64,000 nucleotides of DNA from Akkermansia muciniphila (GTDB lineage Bacteria > Verrucomicrobiota > Kiritimatiellia > RFP12 > JAAYNR01): the NCBI GenBank assembly GCA_945870025.1, contig CAMBQN010000009.1:36141-100140 (forward strand), written 5' to 3'. The translations under genes and the position numbers were made by a program. Below the pieces are notes generated by a model. That model was not told the origin of the DNA. It made no database searches and saw nothing but the letters and a program-made list of their open reading frames with translations. Below are positions 9,233-18,417 of the stretch, piece by piece. Within the stretch, counting starts at the first letter, position 1. Each line of letters starts with the position of its first letter.

Positions 9233-10080
9233 GACTTGCCCTCCTCAACGACGGTGATATCGGGGGAGACGCATTCGCGAAGCTTGGCCTCGATCAGGCT
9301 GTGCCGTGTGGTTTCGGAGGCGTGGCAACCGGCGCACATGCCGCGGAAGGCGATGGTCACGCGGTCGCCGCTGATATCCACCAGCTCGACATCGCCGTGG
9401 TCGCGCTGCAAGGCGGGGCGGATTTCGCGGGTGATGATCTCCTCGATCAGTTTGATCTTTTGCAGGTTCGTCAGCTTGCGCGGCGCCTCGGCCGGCGCGG
9501 TCTTCGTCTGCGTCCGCTCGGCGACGACGCCATCGACCAGTTTCTGGATCTCGTTACGGCACAGGCCGCACCCGCCGCCCGCTTTGCAGAAATTCGTCAC
9601 CTCATCGACAGAGGACAGGCCGTTTTCACGGGTGATGCGGAGGATCTCGTTTTCCGAGACGCCGAAACAGGTGCAGACGATTCGTTCGTCCAGATGCCGC
9701 ATGGCGGTCTCGCCGGTGCGGTAGTTGTGGATCGCCGCCTCCAAGGCCTCCCGGCCCATCACCGAGCAGTGCATCTTCTGGTCGGGCAGGCCGCCGAGGG
9801 CCTCGGCGATCTGCTTGTTGGTGATCGTCCCGGCCTCTTCCACGGTCTTGCCGATCACCATCTCGGTGAGGACGGAAGAAGAGGCGATCGCACTGGCGCA
9901 GCCGAAGGTCTGGAATTTCACCTCAGCGATGCGGCCGTCCGGCCCCAGCTTGAACATGAGCGTCAGCGCGTCGCCGCAGGCGAGCGCGCCAACGGTTCCC
10001 ACGCCGTCGGGATGCTCAATCTTGCCGACGTTGCGCGGATTCCTGAAATGATCGAGCACCTTGTCCGTATAGTCCCACAT
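9229..10080 (-). CDS. nifU: Fe-S cluster scaffold NifU (three-domain)
   Basis: A 283-residue protein with all three NifU parts. The IscU-like scaffold has Cys35, Cys61 and Cys105. The central [2Fe-2S] domain has Cys136, Cys138, Cys171 and Cys174 (CTC and CGLC). The C-terminal Nfu domain has a CAGC pair at Cys249/Cys252. The start MWDYTDKVLDHFRNPRN is the classic NifU N-terminus and follows an AGGAGGAGG ribosome-binding site, so the longer upstream frame was rejected. It builds clusters on sulfur from NifS, encoded by the overlapping next gene. Confidence 0.95.
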   Translation of the reverse strand: MWDYTDKVLDHFRNPRNVGKIEHPDGVGTVGALACGDALTLMFKLGPDGRIAEVKFQTFGCASAIASSSVLTEMVIGKTVEEAGTITNKQIAEALGGLPDQKMHCSVMGREALEAAIHNYRTGETAMRHLDERIVCTCFGVSENEILRITRENGLSSVDEVTNFCKAGGGCGLCRNEIQKLVDGVVAERTQTKTAPAEAPRKLTNLQKIKLIEEIITREIRPALQRDHGDVELVDISGDRVTIAFRGMCAGCHASETTRHSLIEAKLRECVSPDITVVEEGKS

Positions 10081-10130
10081 GTTGCATCCTCCTCCTGTCG
10101 CCGCGTTTTCGTGGCGTAAAGCAGGACACC

Positions 10131-10136
10131 AGTATA
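10131..10136 (-). promoter_or_regulatory. Candidate -10 box of nifUS
   Basis: TATACT on the minus strand lies about 50 bases before the nifU ATG. A TGTTCA about 17 bases further upstream is a weak -35. This is a consensus-match inference only. Confidence 0.3.
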
Positions 10137-10192
10137 AAGGATTGGAGGGGGAATGAACAGCGTCATAAAAAAAGTTGTTCACCATATTTTGT

Positions 10193-10221
10193 TTGATGAT
10201 CGTAAGCTGTTTTGGTAACAT
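10193..10221 (+). promoter_or_regulatory. Candidate promoter of the exopolysaccharide cluster
   Basis: TTGATG and TAACAT are separated by exactly 17 bases, 75 bases before the first cluster gene, in an A/T-rich patch between divergent genes. It is a plausible sigma-70-type promoter. Confidence 0.4.
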
Positions 10222-10295
10222 GAACACGCATTTGAGTCGGACCCGGTGAATAATGGCACCAGCGGACATTTCAGATTGCAGGGAGGCTCGAGTTG

Positions 10296-10973
10296 ATGAA
10301 GGAATCAGGACAAACGAGTTTGCGGGTGGTAGTCGTCGCGTTCCTATCTTCGGTACTGTCTGGATGCTTGCTGTTTAACGATGACAGTGGCGTGACGGGC
10401 GGATCCGGATCGGGCGTGCAATCGCCTCGGGGTACCATCGTCGATCCGGTCATTCGGGCAGGCCACTCCATACGCATCGGCGTGAGCGGCGCAGGCAAGA
10501 AAGAGGTAGAGGACATGCCGCGCGACGTGTCAGCCAAGGGTGAAATTCTGATGCCGCTGATCGGCGTGGTTCCCTGCGACGGCCTTTCGCTTCAGGAGTT
10601 GCAGAAGAAGCTTGAGGAGCTTTACGGCCAGTACATTCACGAGCCGCAGATTTCCGTGAGTTTCATGTACGCGCCGGAAGGCGGAGGCTTATCGCCTTGG
10701 GGAACGGTGCTTGTGATGGGCGAAGTCAACCGCAAGGGGCCGGTCAACATTCCGCCGACGCGGGATCTGACGGTGTTGAAGGCGATTCAGATGGCCGGGG
10801 GCACCACGCAGATGGCGGCCCTTTCCAAGGTCTATGTGACCCGCAAGATTTCAGAAACCGAGCGCAGGCGCATCGAGATCAACCTCACCGCCATCGGACG
10901 CCAGGGCGATACACGCCAGGACATTGTATTGCAGCCGGATGATGTAGTATTTGTCCCCGAAACGATCATGTAA
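10296..10973 (+). CDS. Wza-like polysaccharide export lipoprotein
   Basis: A 225-residue protein with a lipoprotein signal (lipobox LSGC, Cys24) followed by a polysaccharide-export domain (IRAGHSIRIGVSG, KGEILMPLIG) and a SLBB-like segment (VLVMGEVNRKGPVNI, LTVLKAIQMAGGT). Such proteins form the outer-membrane or periplasmic channel for exported polysaccharide with a Wzc-type kinase, which is encoded four genes on. The ATG was chosen over a TTG one codon earlier because GGGAGG lies at correct spacing. It is shorter than E. coli Wza and has one SLBB unit. Confidence 0.88.
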   Translation: MKESGQTSLRVVVVAFLSSVLSGCLLFNDDSGVTGGSGSGVQSPRGTIVDPVIRAGHSIRIGVSGAGKKEVEDMPRDVSAKGEILMPLIGVVPCDGLSLQELQKKLEELYGQYIHEPQISVSFMYAPEGGGLSPWGTVLVMGEVNRKGPVNIPPTRDLTVLKAIQMAGGTTQMAALSKVYVTRKISETERRRIEINLTAIGRQGDTRQDIVLQPDDVVFVPETIM

Positions 10974-11126
10974 ACGGGGCCGCGCGGCGGTGTTGGTTTT
11001 TTTAAAAAGTGCTTGCATGTTTTGGGGAACAAGCGTACTCTTTTCACCAAACACCACAATTCGGACCGCTGTCGTGCACGGTGTGTGATGAGGTCACTTG
11101 ATAGATCAAGGAAAGAAGAGGGCATT

Positions 11127-12053
11127 ATGATAAAACATCTGGCTACGCTACTTGTTCTGGGCGCTTTGTGCGGAGTGGCCGACGTCGCGAAAGGGGCTGC
11201 CGATTATGGTGACTTGGCACAAAATCCGACGAAAATCGCCGCCGCGATGAAGGATTTGAGCGCGGAAGGGGCGCAGGCGTTTGCAACCGCACTGCTGAAG
11301 GCAGCCAACACGCTGCCGGTGGCGGAGGAGGTCAAGAACGGGCTTCTGGCGCAGATCGCCTATCAACTGATCGCGGGCAGTAAGAATAACGAAAGCAAAA
11401 AGGACATGCTGGTCACGGTATTCACCCAGGCAGACCCCCAATCTTTGCCTGGCATCTCCGATGTCATCTCGGTCGGGTTAAGGGTGGGCCAGGAAAAGAA
11501 CGAGAATAATATTACAAAGGCTGAGTTTCTGGAGATCGCCAAGTACGTGATCACGAGGGTTGAAAAGAAGACGAGCGCTGATGCCGCCACGGGCACCAAA
11601 GCCGATGCGAATGCGTTGATCCGGATTACGATGACGATCGCCACGTTCCAACGGGTGGAAGGCACGGGTCTTAATGAAGGCAAGGGTCTTACTCCGGCAG
11701 AAAAATCCAGTCTGGTTGGGAGTCTGGTTAGTAAAGATATTCAAACAGTCGTCGGGAACGTGGTGGCCGCCGCTGTTCTGAAAAATTATAAACCCATGTG
11801 CCTTGCGAACGGAATAGATGCGAAGGGAAATCCAACCGTTTCCTTGACTAAAGCCAATACAACCACGGTGCCAAAGAAGCCCTTGGGGTTTGTCGGGACG
11901 ACACCCCAGGTCGGAGGCAAAGAACAGACCGTCGTTGCCGATGATTTTCCACGCCAAGAAGGCACACATGAAGTGGTCGATGCGCCGCCGCCCTTTCTTT
12001 TCTCGACGCCGCTGTCCCCGGCCACCACGTATGAAGGACAAAAAATTAAGTAA
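11127..12053 (+). CDS. Secreted protein of unknown function in the exopolysaccharide cluster
   Basis: A 308-residue protein with a signal peptide (MIKHLATLLVLGALCGVADVAKGA). It is largely alpha-helical and Ala/Lys/Thr-rich. The C-terminal 40 residues are Pro/Thr-rich and lack predicted structure (APPPFLFSTPLSPATTYEG). I recognise no family. Its place between the export lipoprotein and an outer-membrane barrel suggests a periplasmic part of the same export machine. The upstream open extension has no ribosome-binding site. The gene is visibly richer in A/T than its neighbours. Confidence 0.65.
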   Translation: MIKHLATLLVLGALCGVADVAKGAADYGDLAQNPTKIAAAMKDLSAEGAQAFATALLKAANTLPVAEEVKNGLLAQIAYQLIAGSKNNESKKDMLVTVFTQADPQSLPGISDVISVGLRVGQEKNENNITKAEFLEIAKYVITRVEKKTSADAATGTKADANALIRITMTIATFQRVEGTGLNEGKGLTPAEKSSLVGSLVSKDIQTVVGNVVAAAVLKNYKPMCLANGIDAKGNPTVSLTKANTTTVPKKPLGFVGTTPQVGGKEQTVVADDFPRQEGTHEVVDAPPPFLFSTPLSPATTYEGQKIK

Positions 12054-12089
12054 GGGTTTCTCATACGAGTAACAAACAATAGGAGCGTC

Positions 12090-13298
12090 ATGCAAGTTTC
12101 AAAATCAAAATCAGATCGGTATGTACCCTCGTATGGATGGACATATGTTCTTTCGGTTCTGGCTGGCCTAGGGCTGGCCGGACTGGCCGTTGCGGATTCA
12201 GCCATGACGCTGGACCCAATTGAGCCAAGCAATGGGATGAAATTTGGCGACTTGACTGTTTCGCCCTATTTGGATGTCCTTTACATCTATGATTCAAATT
12301 ATAATCGGTCGAAAAATGGCGACAAAGCGGAGAGCGTCACTCTGAAGCCTGGTTTTGATTTCACTTATGAAAATGAGGGTCCTCACAAGTTTTCTGGAAC
12401 GTTCTGGTATCTTCTTGAGGAATACTTCGACAAAAAACAGACTAACAGTGATCAGTGGAGAGAGCAACTGCAGTATCGCTACAGGTCCCCCCACGAAGTG
12501 ACGTTCCGCGTGGATCAGTTTTTGGGAACTACCACCAAGAATTCTCCCGAGGGAAGTGTGGGTTACATCGATGAAGATCGGACCGACTACGCGATTCAGA
12601 CGGCACTTCGGTATCCGATTTCACACAAGAATGCAATCGAGTTGATGGCGGGGGTCGAAAATTGTGATTATAAGGACGAGCTTTCTAGTGATCGCAGGGC
12701 CTATCCGTTTGATTTCGATCTAGCCCACCGCATTTCAGAAAAGACCGATCTTTTGTTGGGAGCGGGATACACCATTGAGGAATCAAAGGGTCCAATAGGA
12801 TCGTTTAATTCAAAAGCTTATCGTGTGATGACGGGTCTCGGTTCAGCGATGACTGAAAAAATTTCCTATCGTGCTGAAATCGGCGCAGAAAGGTATGAAT
12901 ACGGTAACGGGGGAAGTTTGGAATGGGGACCCTACTACAGAATGCAGTGGGCGTGGCAGGCCTCGCGCAAATGGGTCTGGAGGCTGGTGGGAACAGGCAA
13001 GAACCAAAGCGCTGCGGAAGCGGGTAATTATGGTCCATACTATAACGGATCGCTGAGTGCCGCATACCAAATGAATCGCAGAATGAGCTTGGTGGCAAGC
13101 ACCACCGTCCAGTACAACGAGTATAATAAGCCGAAGCGTAATGAGCAAGAAGGGGTTTTCCGTTTGGACTACACGTATCGTCTGACCAAATATGCGAGTC
13201 TGCGTCTGGGAACGGAAGCCTCGCAGAAAACGTCAACGGATGCCGCCAATGAATATGATCGTTACCGTGTAGATGCGGGAGTGAATTTCCGCTATTGA
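12090..13298 (+). CDS. Outer-membrane beta-barrel protein of exopolysaccharide cluster
   Basis: A 402-residue protein. After a hydrophobic N-terminal segment ending AVADS it is a run of short amphipathic beta strands alternating aromatic and polar residues (VSPYLDVLYIYDSNYN, YRYRSPHEVTFRVDQFL). It ends in NFRY, an aromatic C-terminus typical of barrels inserted by BamA. Similar putative barrels accompany Wza/Wzc-type clusters and may form the secretion pore or a surface anchor. The gene is A/T-richer than average and is followed by a hairpin terminator. Confidence 0.72.
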   Translation: MQVSKSKSDRYVPSYGWTYVLSVLAGLGLAGLAVADSAMTLDPIEPSNGMKFGDLTVSPYLDVLYIYDSNYNRSKNGDKAESVTLKPGFDFTYENEGPHKFSGTFWYLLEEYFDKKQTNSDQWREQLQYRYRSPHEVTFRVDQFLGTTTKNSPEGSVGYIDEDRTDYAIQTALRYPISHKNAIELMAGVENCDYKDELSSDRRAYPFDFDLAHRISEKTDLLLGAGYTIEESKGPIGSFNSKAYRVMTGLGSAMTEKISYRAEIGAERYEYGNGGSLEWGPYYRMQWAWQASRKWVWRLVGTGKNQSAAEAGNYGPYYNGSLSAAYQMNRRMSLVASTTVQYNEYNKPKRNEQEGVFRLDYTYRLTKYASLRLGTEASQKTSTDAANEYDRYRVDAGVNFRY

Positions 13299-13335
13299 TT
13301 GGATTCGCATCTGATCCTTTTTGACAGACGTGAGG

Positions 13336-13361
13336 TCCACCCGGTTTGATTAACGGGTGGA
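13336..13361 (+). terminator. Rho-independent terminator after barrel gene
   Basis: The arms TCCACCCG and CGGGTGGA form a perfect 8-bp stem with a 10-base loop, followed by TCTGTTTTA. It covers the first possible start (GTG) of the next gene, which argues for the later ATG. Confidence 0.65.
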
Positions 13362-13398
13362 TCTGTTTTATGGGTGTCGCCGCCCTGTCGGATCGGCC

Positions 13399-14793
13399 AT
13401 GTGGATAAACAGTTGCACGATACATATTATCCTGGCCCTGATCTTCTCGGCGTGGGTCAGTAGTCTCCCCCTGATCGGCTTCTGGACCGGTTTGTTGTGG
13501 ATCGTGATTTGTGGAATCGCGTTGGGCCTTATTGATCCAGTAAGGAAGGCTGAAGAAACGGTCGAACAGGCGCGCGCGGGTTTCCTTCTGCGGTTGATCC
13601 ATGACCCCTTTCTCTATGCCGGAGTGGCAGCAATCGGCTTTTTCCTGAGCGAAGCGTTGAACGGGGGCCGTCATTTGGTGTATCACCCGAAGGTCGGAGA
13701 ATGGGCATTCACTTTGCCGGTCTGGCGATGGGGACCGTCGAGCGTAATGTCGGCAGACGCATGGCGGACATTCACACTGGCCTTTGCCTGCATCGGTATC
13801 TGCGCGGTGTTGCGGCACGCAACAGGCAAGGCGGGGCGGATGCTGGTGCTTCAATGCATGAGTTGGCACGCTTCCGCGCTTGCCCTTTGGATGGTTGTTC
13901 GCCTCGCCTTGCAGCAGTTCCTGGGCCTTTACGGATTGCCTTCGTTGATCTTCTCGGCGCCTTCCGATGCCGTGGGGGCCTATTACGTGCTGATGCTGGC
14001 CATCAGTTGCGCGCTGGCGCTCGATCGCGGAATCCTTGGTCAATTCTCGCCGTGGATGGCGCTTCCGTTGATCCTTAATTTTTCAGGTGTTCTGCTCTCA
14101 GGTCATCCTCCGTCAATCCTTGTGGCCTGGGCTTTTACTGTTACCTATATCCTGTACGTGATTCTCTTCGCATGGCCACTGTTTTCAATCGTCCAGATTA
14201 CCAAGAAGATTGTCTTCGGCGTTGTTCCCTTTCTGATCGGTGGGGCCTTGTATGTTCGCTATCACTCAGTCAATCTATTCATCTCTACGGCCTATGCGTC
14301 CGGAACCTGGGGCGACCTGATTGCCGGATGGATGCCGGGATATCAAAAATCGGTTGAGGCTGCCTTTCGTATCTGGGGCCAGCACCCGTGGATCGGCGTC
14401 GGATCGGGCGGATTCAAATCCTTTGCGCCCATGCACGGCCTCGTGGAATTCATGCGAGAGGATCGTCACGCGGGAAACGATCTCGCCGAATATCTCTGCG
14501 AACACGGTCTCCTGGGATGCGGGCTTGTCGCCCTTGCGTTCGGAACCATCATCATCGGCTATGCTCGGAGACTCGCCCTATTGCCGGAGGTTTCCAACGG
14601 GTTCGGGACCTTGCCGGATCGGTGCCTGCTCTTCCGGATGACGCCGATTGCGGTCGTGCTCTCTCTCGGTTTGACGTGGGTGGGCGTTCTAAGTTTTTCA
14701 GGCGCGGTATTCCATAGCCCGTTTGTATCGCTATCATGGTGCGCGACGGTGACCTGTCTGGGAAGTTTTCTTCCCATGCGCAGGGCAATTTAG
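13399..14793 (+). CDS. O-antigen ligase/polymerase-like (Wzy_C) membrane protein
   Basis: A 464-residue polytopic protein with about 10-12 hydrophobic helices. The large loop holds the Wzy_C-type signature FRIWGQHPWIGVGSGGF followed by HAGNDLAEYLCEHGLLG, found in O-antigen ligases and polymerases (WaaL, Wzy) that join lipid-linked sugar chains on the periplasmic face. An upstream GTG is inside the terminator hairpin, so the ATG at MWINS was chosen. It sits directly before the chain-length kinase. Whether it polymerises or ligates cannot be decided from sequence. Confidence 0.8.
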   Translation: MWINSCTIHIILALIFSAWVSSLPLIGFWTGLLWIVICGIALGLIDPVRKAEETVEQARAGFLLRLIHDPFLYAGVAAIGFFLSEALNGGRHLVYHPKVGEWAFTLPVWRWGPSSVMSADAWRTFTLAFACIGICAVLRHATGKAGRMLVLQCMSWHASALALWMVVRLALQQFLGLYGLPSLIFSAPSDAVGAYYVLMLAISCALALDRGILGQFSPWMALPLILNFSGVLLSGHPPSILVAWAFTVTYILYVILFAWPLFSIVQITKKIVFGVVPFLIGGALYVRYHSVNLFISTAYASGTWGDLIAGWMPGYQKSVEAAFRIWGQHPWIGVGSGGFKSFAPMHGLVEFMREDRHAGNDLAEYLCEHGLLGCGLVALAFGTIIIGYARRLALLPEVSNGFGTLPDRCLLFRMTPIAVVLSLGLTWVGVLSFSGAVFHSPFVSLSWCATVTCLGSFLPMRRAI

Positions 14794-14856
14794 TATACTG
14801 AAAACTCCTTTTTTAGGATCAACGGCTACCAGCGAGCCAGGCAGGATGATGAACGC

Positions 14857-17340
14857 ATGAGCGAGAATACAGATCAAACTGAAGGTCGTGAGACGCCCGA
14901 TAACCAGACGGATCCGCGACACAGCCCCGCTCACTATTCCGGGCGCGCTCCGTATCCGTCTGGGCCGGGCTATTCCGGGCGCGCTCCGTATCCGTCTGGG
15001 CCGGGCTATTACGGGCCGTCACCCTATGGCGCGTATGGACAATATGGCTATGGCGCGCCCAATTACGGTGGCGGACAGGCGGGGGCGAATGAGGCCGAGG
15101 CGTCGATCATTGGCGATGTGACGATCCAGCGGATGCTGCGTGTCTGCACGCAGCGGTGGGTCACCGTTTTGGTATTCGTAATTCTTGGCGCGCTCGGCGC
15201 ATTCTTTGTGTTCAAGATCATGCCGACGATTTACGAGGCGACCAGCATGCTGGAGATGAGCATTCGACCGAGCCGGATTCTGGCCACCAAAAGCGCGATT
15301 GTTGAAACCGACACGACCGGAACGATGGAAGAGGTGTTTAACACCCGTTTGGCCCGGTTGCGCAGTCGGGCCATGCTGGAGCAGGTGCTGGCCCGCTATC
15401 ACACCGACCACCCTAATTCTTCCGTTTCCGAAGAGGAGTTGATAGCGATCTTGTCTGGGGATACCCGGATCACCCTGCAGCGCCGCTCGCGGCTGGTCGC
15501 GGTTTCCGTCCGGTCGATCAACGCGCAATTGGCGGCCGATATGGCTAATGCGTACGCGCTGACGGCCGAGACGTTCACCCAAGATGAGAACAAGTCTGTT
15601 TCCGAAGAAGCCGTCGCGTGGTTACGGTCGACGGTCGAGGTGCAGCGGCGGAAACTGTCACAGGCCGATCAGGCGATTCTGGATTTCAAGGTCAGTACAC
15701 AGGTGGACTCCTTTGAACAAGATAAGGAGGGCGTGAGCCTGGCGCTCGCACGCGTCAACGCCGACATCACCGATTTGGAGTCGCGCATCACCATGGCCGA
15801 GGAGATGCTGCTGACGCTGCAGCGGATACAGAACGAGCCGGACCGTTTCGGGTCGCTGCCGGACAGCACGCCGCGGGCTGCCGAAATAGCCCAAACCTAT
15901 CAAAAGTGGCAGGATCAGATTGCCGAGCGTAATGCGATGCTCGCCCGCTATACCGCAAAACATCCCGATGTGCTGGTCAAGGATAAAGAGGTCGCTGTCT
16001 ATCAGGTCCAGTTCGCCGATACGGTGAAGCGTGCCTGCGATACGGCCGAGGCTAACCTGTCTCTGCTGAAGAGTCAGATGGAGCCGTTCAAGGTCAGGCG
16101 GACGGAACTGAGCAAGGTTTATTCCGACAAGCAGACCAAGATTGACGAGGCGGTGCTCCGCCTCCACCAGCTCCAGCGTGATCTCGATGTCAACGAACAA
16201 AGCTATCAGGCGCTTCTGAACCGGATGGAAGAGGCTCGACTGGCCCAGGACGAAAACATGTGTACCGTAAAAGTCGGCGAAACGAGCATGATCCCGCGCC
16301 AGCCAGTCAGCCCGCAACCCATGCTCATTTTTCCGGCCGGGCCTATCCTCGGTTTGCTCATCGGCGTCCTGTTTATTCTCGTGATTGACCATTTGGAAGA
16401 CAAGATAACGGATATCGCCGATATCGAGCAGCGCCTGCGCATGAAGGTGCTGTGCGTGCTGCCGCATGTGCAGAAGAGGAATCGCGAGGAATTGGCGTTG
16501 ATAACGGCGGAGGACAAATTCTCCCATTTCTCTGAATCGTTCGCCAGTTTGCGCAGTCTGCTGGATTCCCCGCGCTACCGAGAGCACGCCAAAGTCGTGC
16601 TGCTTCTGAGCACACAACCCAGCGAGGGCAAGACGATCTCGTCTTCTAACTTGGCGCTTTCGTATGCTACAAGCGGTCAGCGAACACTGCTGGTTGATTT
16701 CGACATGCGCCGGCCGCGCCAAGCACGCATCTACAATATGTCGCGCGATGCCTTCGTCAGTCTTCCTCACACGCTCGACAAGAATGATCCGGCGCTCTTC
16801 GAGAAACTGCCCGTGCCGTCAGGCTTCGCGAACCTCGATCTTGTCTTGTCACGCGCCTCGTCGGAGATCAGTCCGGCCAACCTCATGGGTTCGGGCATTG
16901 TGGCACAGTTCATGGAGTGGGCGCGTCAACACTATGATCGGATCATCATTGACGCGCCGCCGTTCGGCATCGTGGGCGACGCGGTTGTTCTGGCATCGGT
17001 TGCCGACAGCGTGATCCTCATTTGCTGCCCGGACCGGACCCATTACGGACCGATTAAACACGCGATCCGCCACCTGACCGAGGTCGGTGCGCGAGTGATT
17101 GGCGTCCTGGTGAATGATGTGGACTTTAGCCGCCGCAGTATGTTCAGCGGCTATGACTACCACTACCGCTACTCCTACAGCTATGGTGGCAAGTATGCCT
17201 ATCGCGGCGCTCCAGACGTGCGTCCGGAAATCCGGGTTGAGGAGCCTACGAAGCCCAACACGGGTGTGGCAGAGGACTCGACTCCAGCGAAGGCAAAGAA
17301 CACGCCTCCAGGTGTTGTGGTCGTCGCGGAAGAGGACTGA
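14857..17340 (+). CDS. Polysaccharide co-polymerase and tyrosine autokinase (Wzc/BY-kinase)
   Basis: An 827-residue inner-membrane protein. A Pro/Gly/Tyr-rich N-terminal tail of about 80 residues is followed by TM1 (about 103-122), a periplasmic Wzz/coiled-coil domain, TM2 (about 488-513) and a cytoplasmic kinase. The kinase has Walker A PSEGKT at 588-593, Walker A' LLVDFDMRRP and Walker B RIIIDAPP. A tyrosine cluster (YDYHYRYSYSYGGKYAYRG) near the C-terminus is the usual autophosphorylation site. It sets chain length and couples synthesis to export. The N-terminal tail contains two identical 12-residue repeats encoded by a perfect 36-bp tandem duplication, which is unusual for this family. 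Confidence 0.92.
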   Translation: MSENTDQTEGRETPDNQTDPRHSPAHYSGRAPYPSGPGYSGRAPYPSGPGYYGPSPYGAYGQYGYGAPNYGGGQAGANEAEASIIGDVTIQRMLRVCTQRWVTVLVFVILGALGAFFVFKIMPTIYEATSMLEMSIRPSRILATKSAIVETDTTGTMEEVFNTRLARLRSRAMLEQVLARYHTDHPNSSVSEEELIAILSGDTRITLQRRSRLVAVSVRSINAQLAADMANAYALTAETFTQDENKSVSEEAVAWLRSTVEVQRRKLSQADQAILDFKVSTQVDSFEQDKEGVSLALARVNADITDLESRITMAEEMLLTLQRIQNEPDRFGSLPDSTPRAAEIAQTYQKWQDQIAERNAMLARYTAKHPDVLVKDKEVAVYQVQFADTVKRACDTAEANLSLLKSQMEPFKVRRTELSKVYSDKQTKIDEAVLRLHQLQRDLDVNEQSYQALLNRMEEARLAQDENMCTVKVGETSMIPRQPVSPQPMLIFPAGPILGLLIGVLFILVIDHLEDKITDIADIEQRLRMKVLCVLPHVQKRNREELALITAEDKFSHFSESFASLRSLLDSPRYREHAKVVLLLSTQPSEGKTISSSNLALSYATSGQRTLLVDFDMRRPRQARIYNMSRDAFVSLPHTLDKNDPALFEKLPVPSGFANLDLVLSRASSEISPANLMGSGIVAQFMEWARQHYDRIIIDAPPFGIVGDAVVLASVADSVILICCPDRTHYGPIKHAIRHLTEVGARVIGVLVNDVDFSRRSMFSGYDYHYRYSYSYGGKYAYRGAPDVRPEIRVEEPTKPNTGVAEDSTPAKAKNTPPGVVVVAEED
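14935..15006 (+). repeat. Two identical 36-bp tandem repeats inside the kinase gene
   Basis: Two exact copies, in frame, encode YSGRAPYPSGPG twice. Perfect identity suggests a recent duplication by slippage and possible length variation between strains. Confidence 0.95.
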
Positions 17341-17346
17341 TTGACG

Positions 17347-18417
17347 ATGGCAAACGACAAGCGCATCCTGGTGACCGGCGGAGCGGGGTTTATCGGCTCT
17401 GCGGTGATACGCTATCTGTTGCGAACGCAGAACGTTTGTGTGCTGAATCTGGACAAGCTCACCTACGCGGGAAACCCCGAGTCGTTGCGCGAGGCGGCGG
17501 CTGACGCGCGCTATGCGTTTGTCCGCGCGGACATCGGTGATGCGGAGGCCGTCCGCCGGACCTTTGAGACATTCAGCCCCGACGCGGTGCTGCATCTGGC
17601 GGCGGAATCCCATGTGGATCGCTCGATCGACGGACCGTCTGCCTTCATGCAGACCAACATCATCGGCACGTATACCCTGCTGGAGGCGGCCCGGCGGCAT
17701 TGGGCCTCATTGCCTGAGGCCCGGCGACGGACGTTTCGTTTTCAGCACATCTCCACCGACGAGGTGTATGGCAGCCTGGGCGCGGATGGACTGTTCTCTG
17801 AATCCACGCCTTACGCCCCACGGTCACCTTATTCCGCCAGCAAGGCCGCCTCGGATCATCTCGTGATGGCCTGGCACCACACGTACGGCTTGCCTGTTGT
17901 GATCACGAATTGCTCAAACAATTACGGGCCCTACCATTTTCCGGAGAAGCTGGTTCCGCTAATCATTCTGAACGCGATCGATCTCGAGCCCCTCCCAATC
18001 TATGGTAAGGGCGATAACGTGCGCGATTGGCTCTACGTGGACGACCACGCCTGCGCGTTGGCGACCGTTCTGGATCGCGGCGTTTCGGGCGAGACCTACA
18101 ACGTGGGCGGCTCGAACGAGCGCACCAACCTGCAGGTGGTGGAGACGATCTGTGCGGTTCTGGACGATCTGCGCCCCCGTCCCGACGGCGGCCGCTATGG
18201 CGATCTGATCACCTTTGTCGCGGATCGCCCCGGCCATGATCAACGCTATGCGATCGATGCGTCAAAGATTCGCCGGGAGCTGGGGTGGTCGCCGCAGGAA
18301 AGCTTCGAAACTGGCATTCGCAAAACCGTTCGCTGGTATCTGGACAATGCGTGGTGGTGGCAGCCTATCCGTTCCGGAACCTATGCCGGTGAGCGGCTCG
18401 GTCGGGGTGCGGGATGA
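17347..18417 (+). CDS. rfbB: dTDP-glucose 4,6-dehydratase
   Basis: A 356-residue extended SDR with GGAGFIGS at the NAD site, [11 protein letters not shown], the catalytic STDEVYG region (Thr/Asp/Glu) and YSASKAAS (YxxxK). It converts dTDP-glucose to the 4-keto-6-deoxy sugar used for rhamnose and other deoxysugars. The ATG was preferred to a TTG two codons earlier. It starts 6 bases after the kinase stop and its own stop overlaps the next start. rfbA, rfbC and rfbD are not in the window. Confidence 0.92.
   Translation: MANDKRILVTGGAGFIGSAVIRYLLRTQNVCVLNLDKLTYAGNPESLREAAADARYAFVRADIGDAEAVRRTFETFSPDAVLHLAAESHVDRSIDGPSAFMQTNIIGTYTLLEAARRHWASLPEARRRTFRFQHISTDEVYGSLGADGLFSESTPYAPRSPYSASKAASDHLVMAWHHTYGLPVVITNCSNNYGPYHFPEKLVPLIILNAIDLEPLPIYGKGDNVRDWLYVDDHACALATVLDRGVSGETYNVGGSNERTNLQVVETICAVLDDLRPRPDGGRYGDLITFVADRPGHDQRYAIDASKIRRELGWSPQESFETGIRKTVRWYLDNAWWWQPIRSGTYAGERLGRGAG

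Noticed and set aside
8072..10080. nifUS as evidence of nitrogen fixation
   Set aside because: No nifHDKENB genes are in the window; NifUS serves general Fe-S assembly in many anaerobes.
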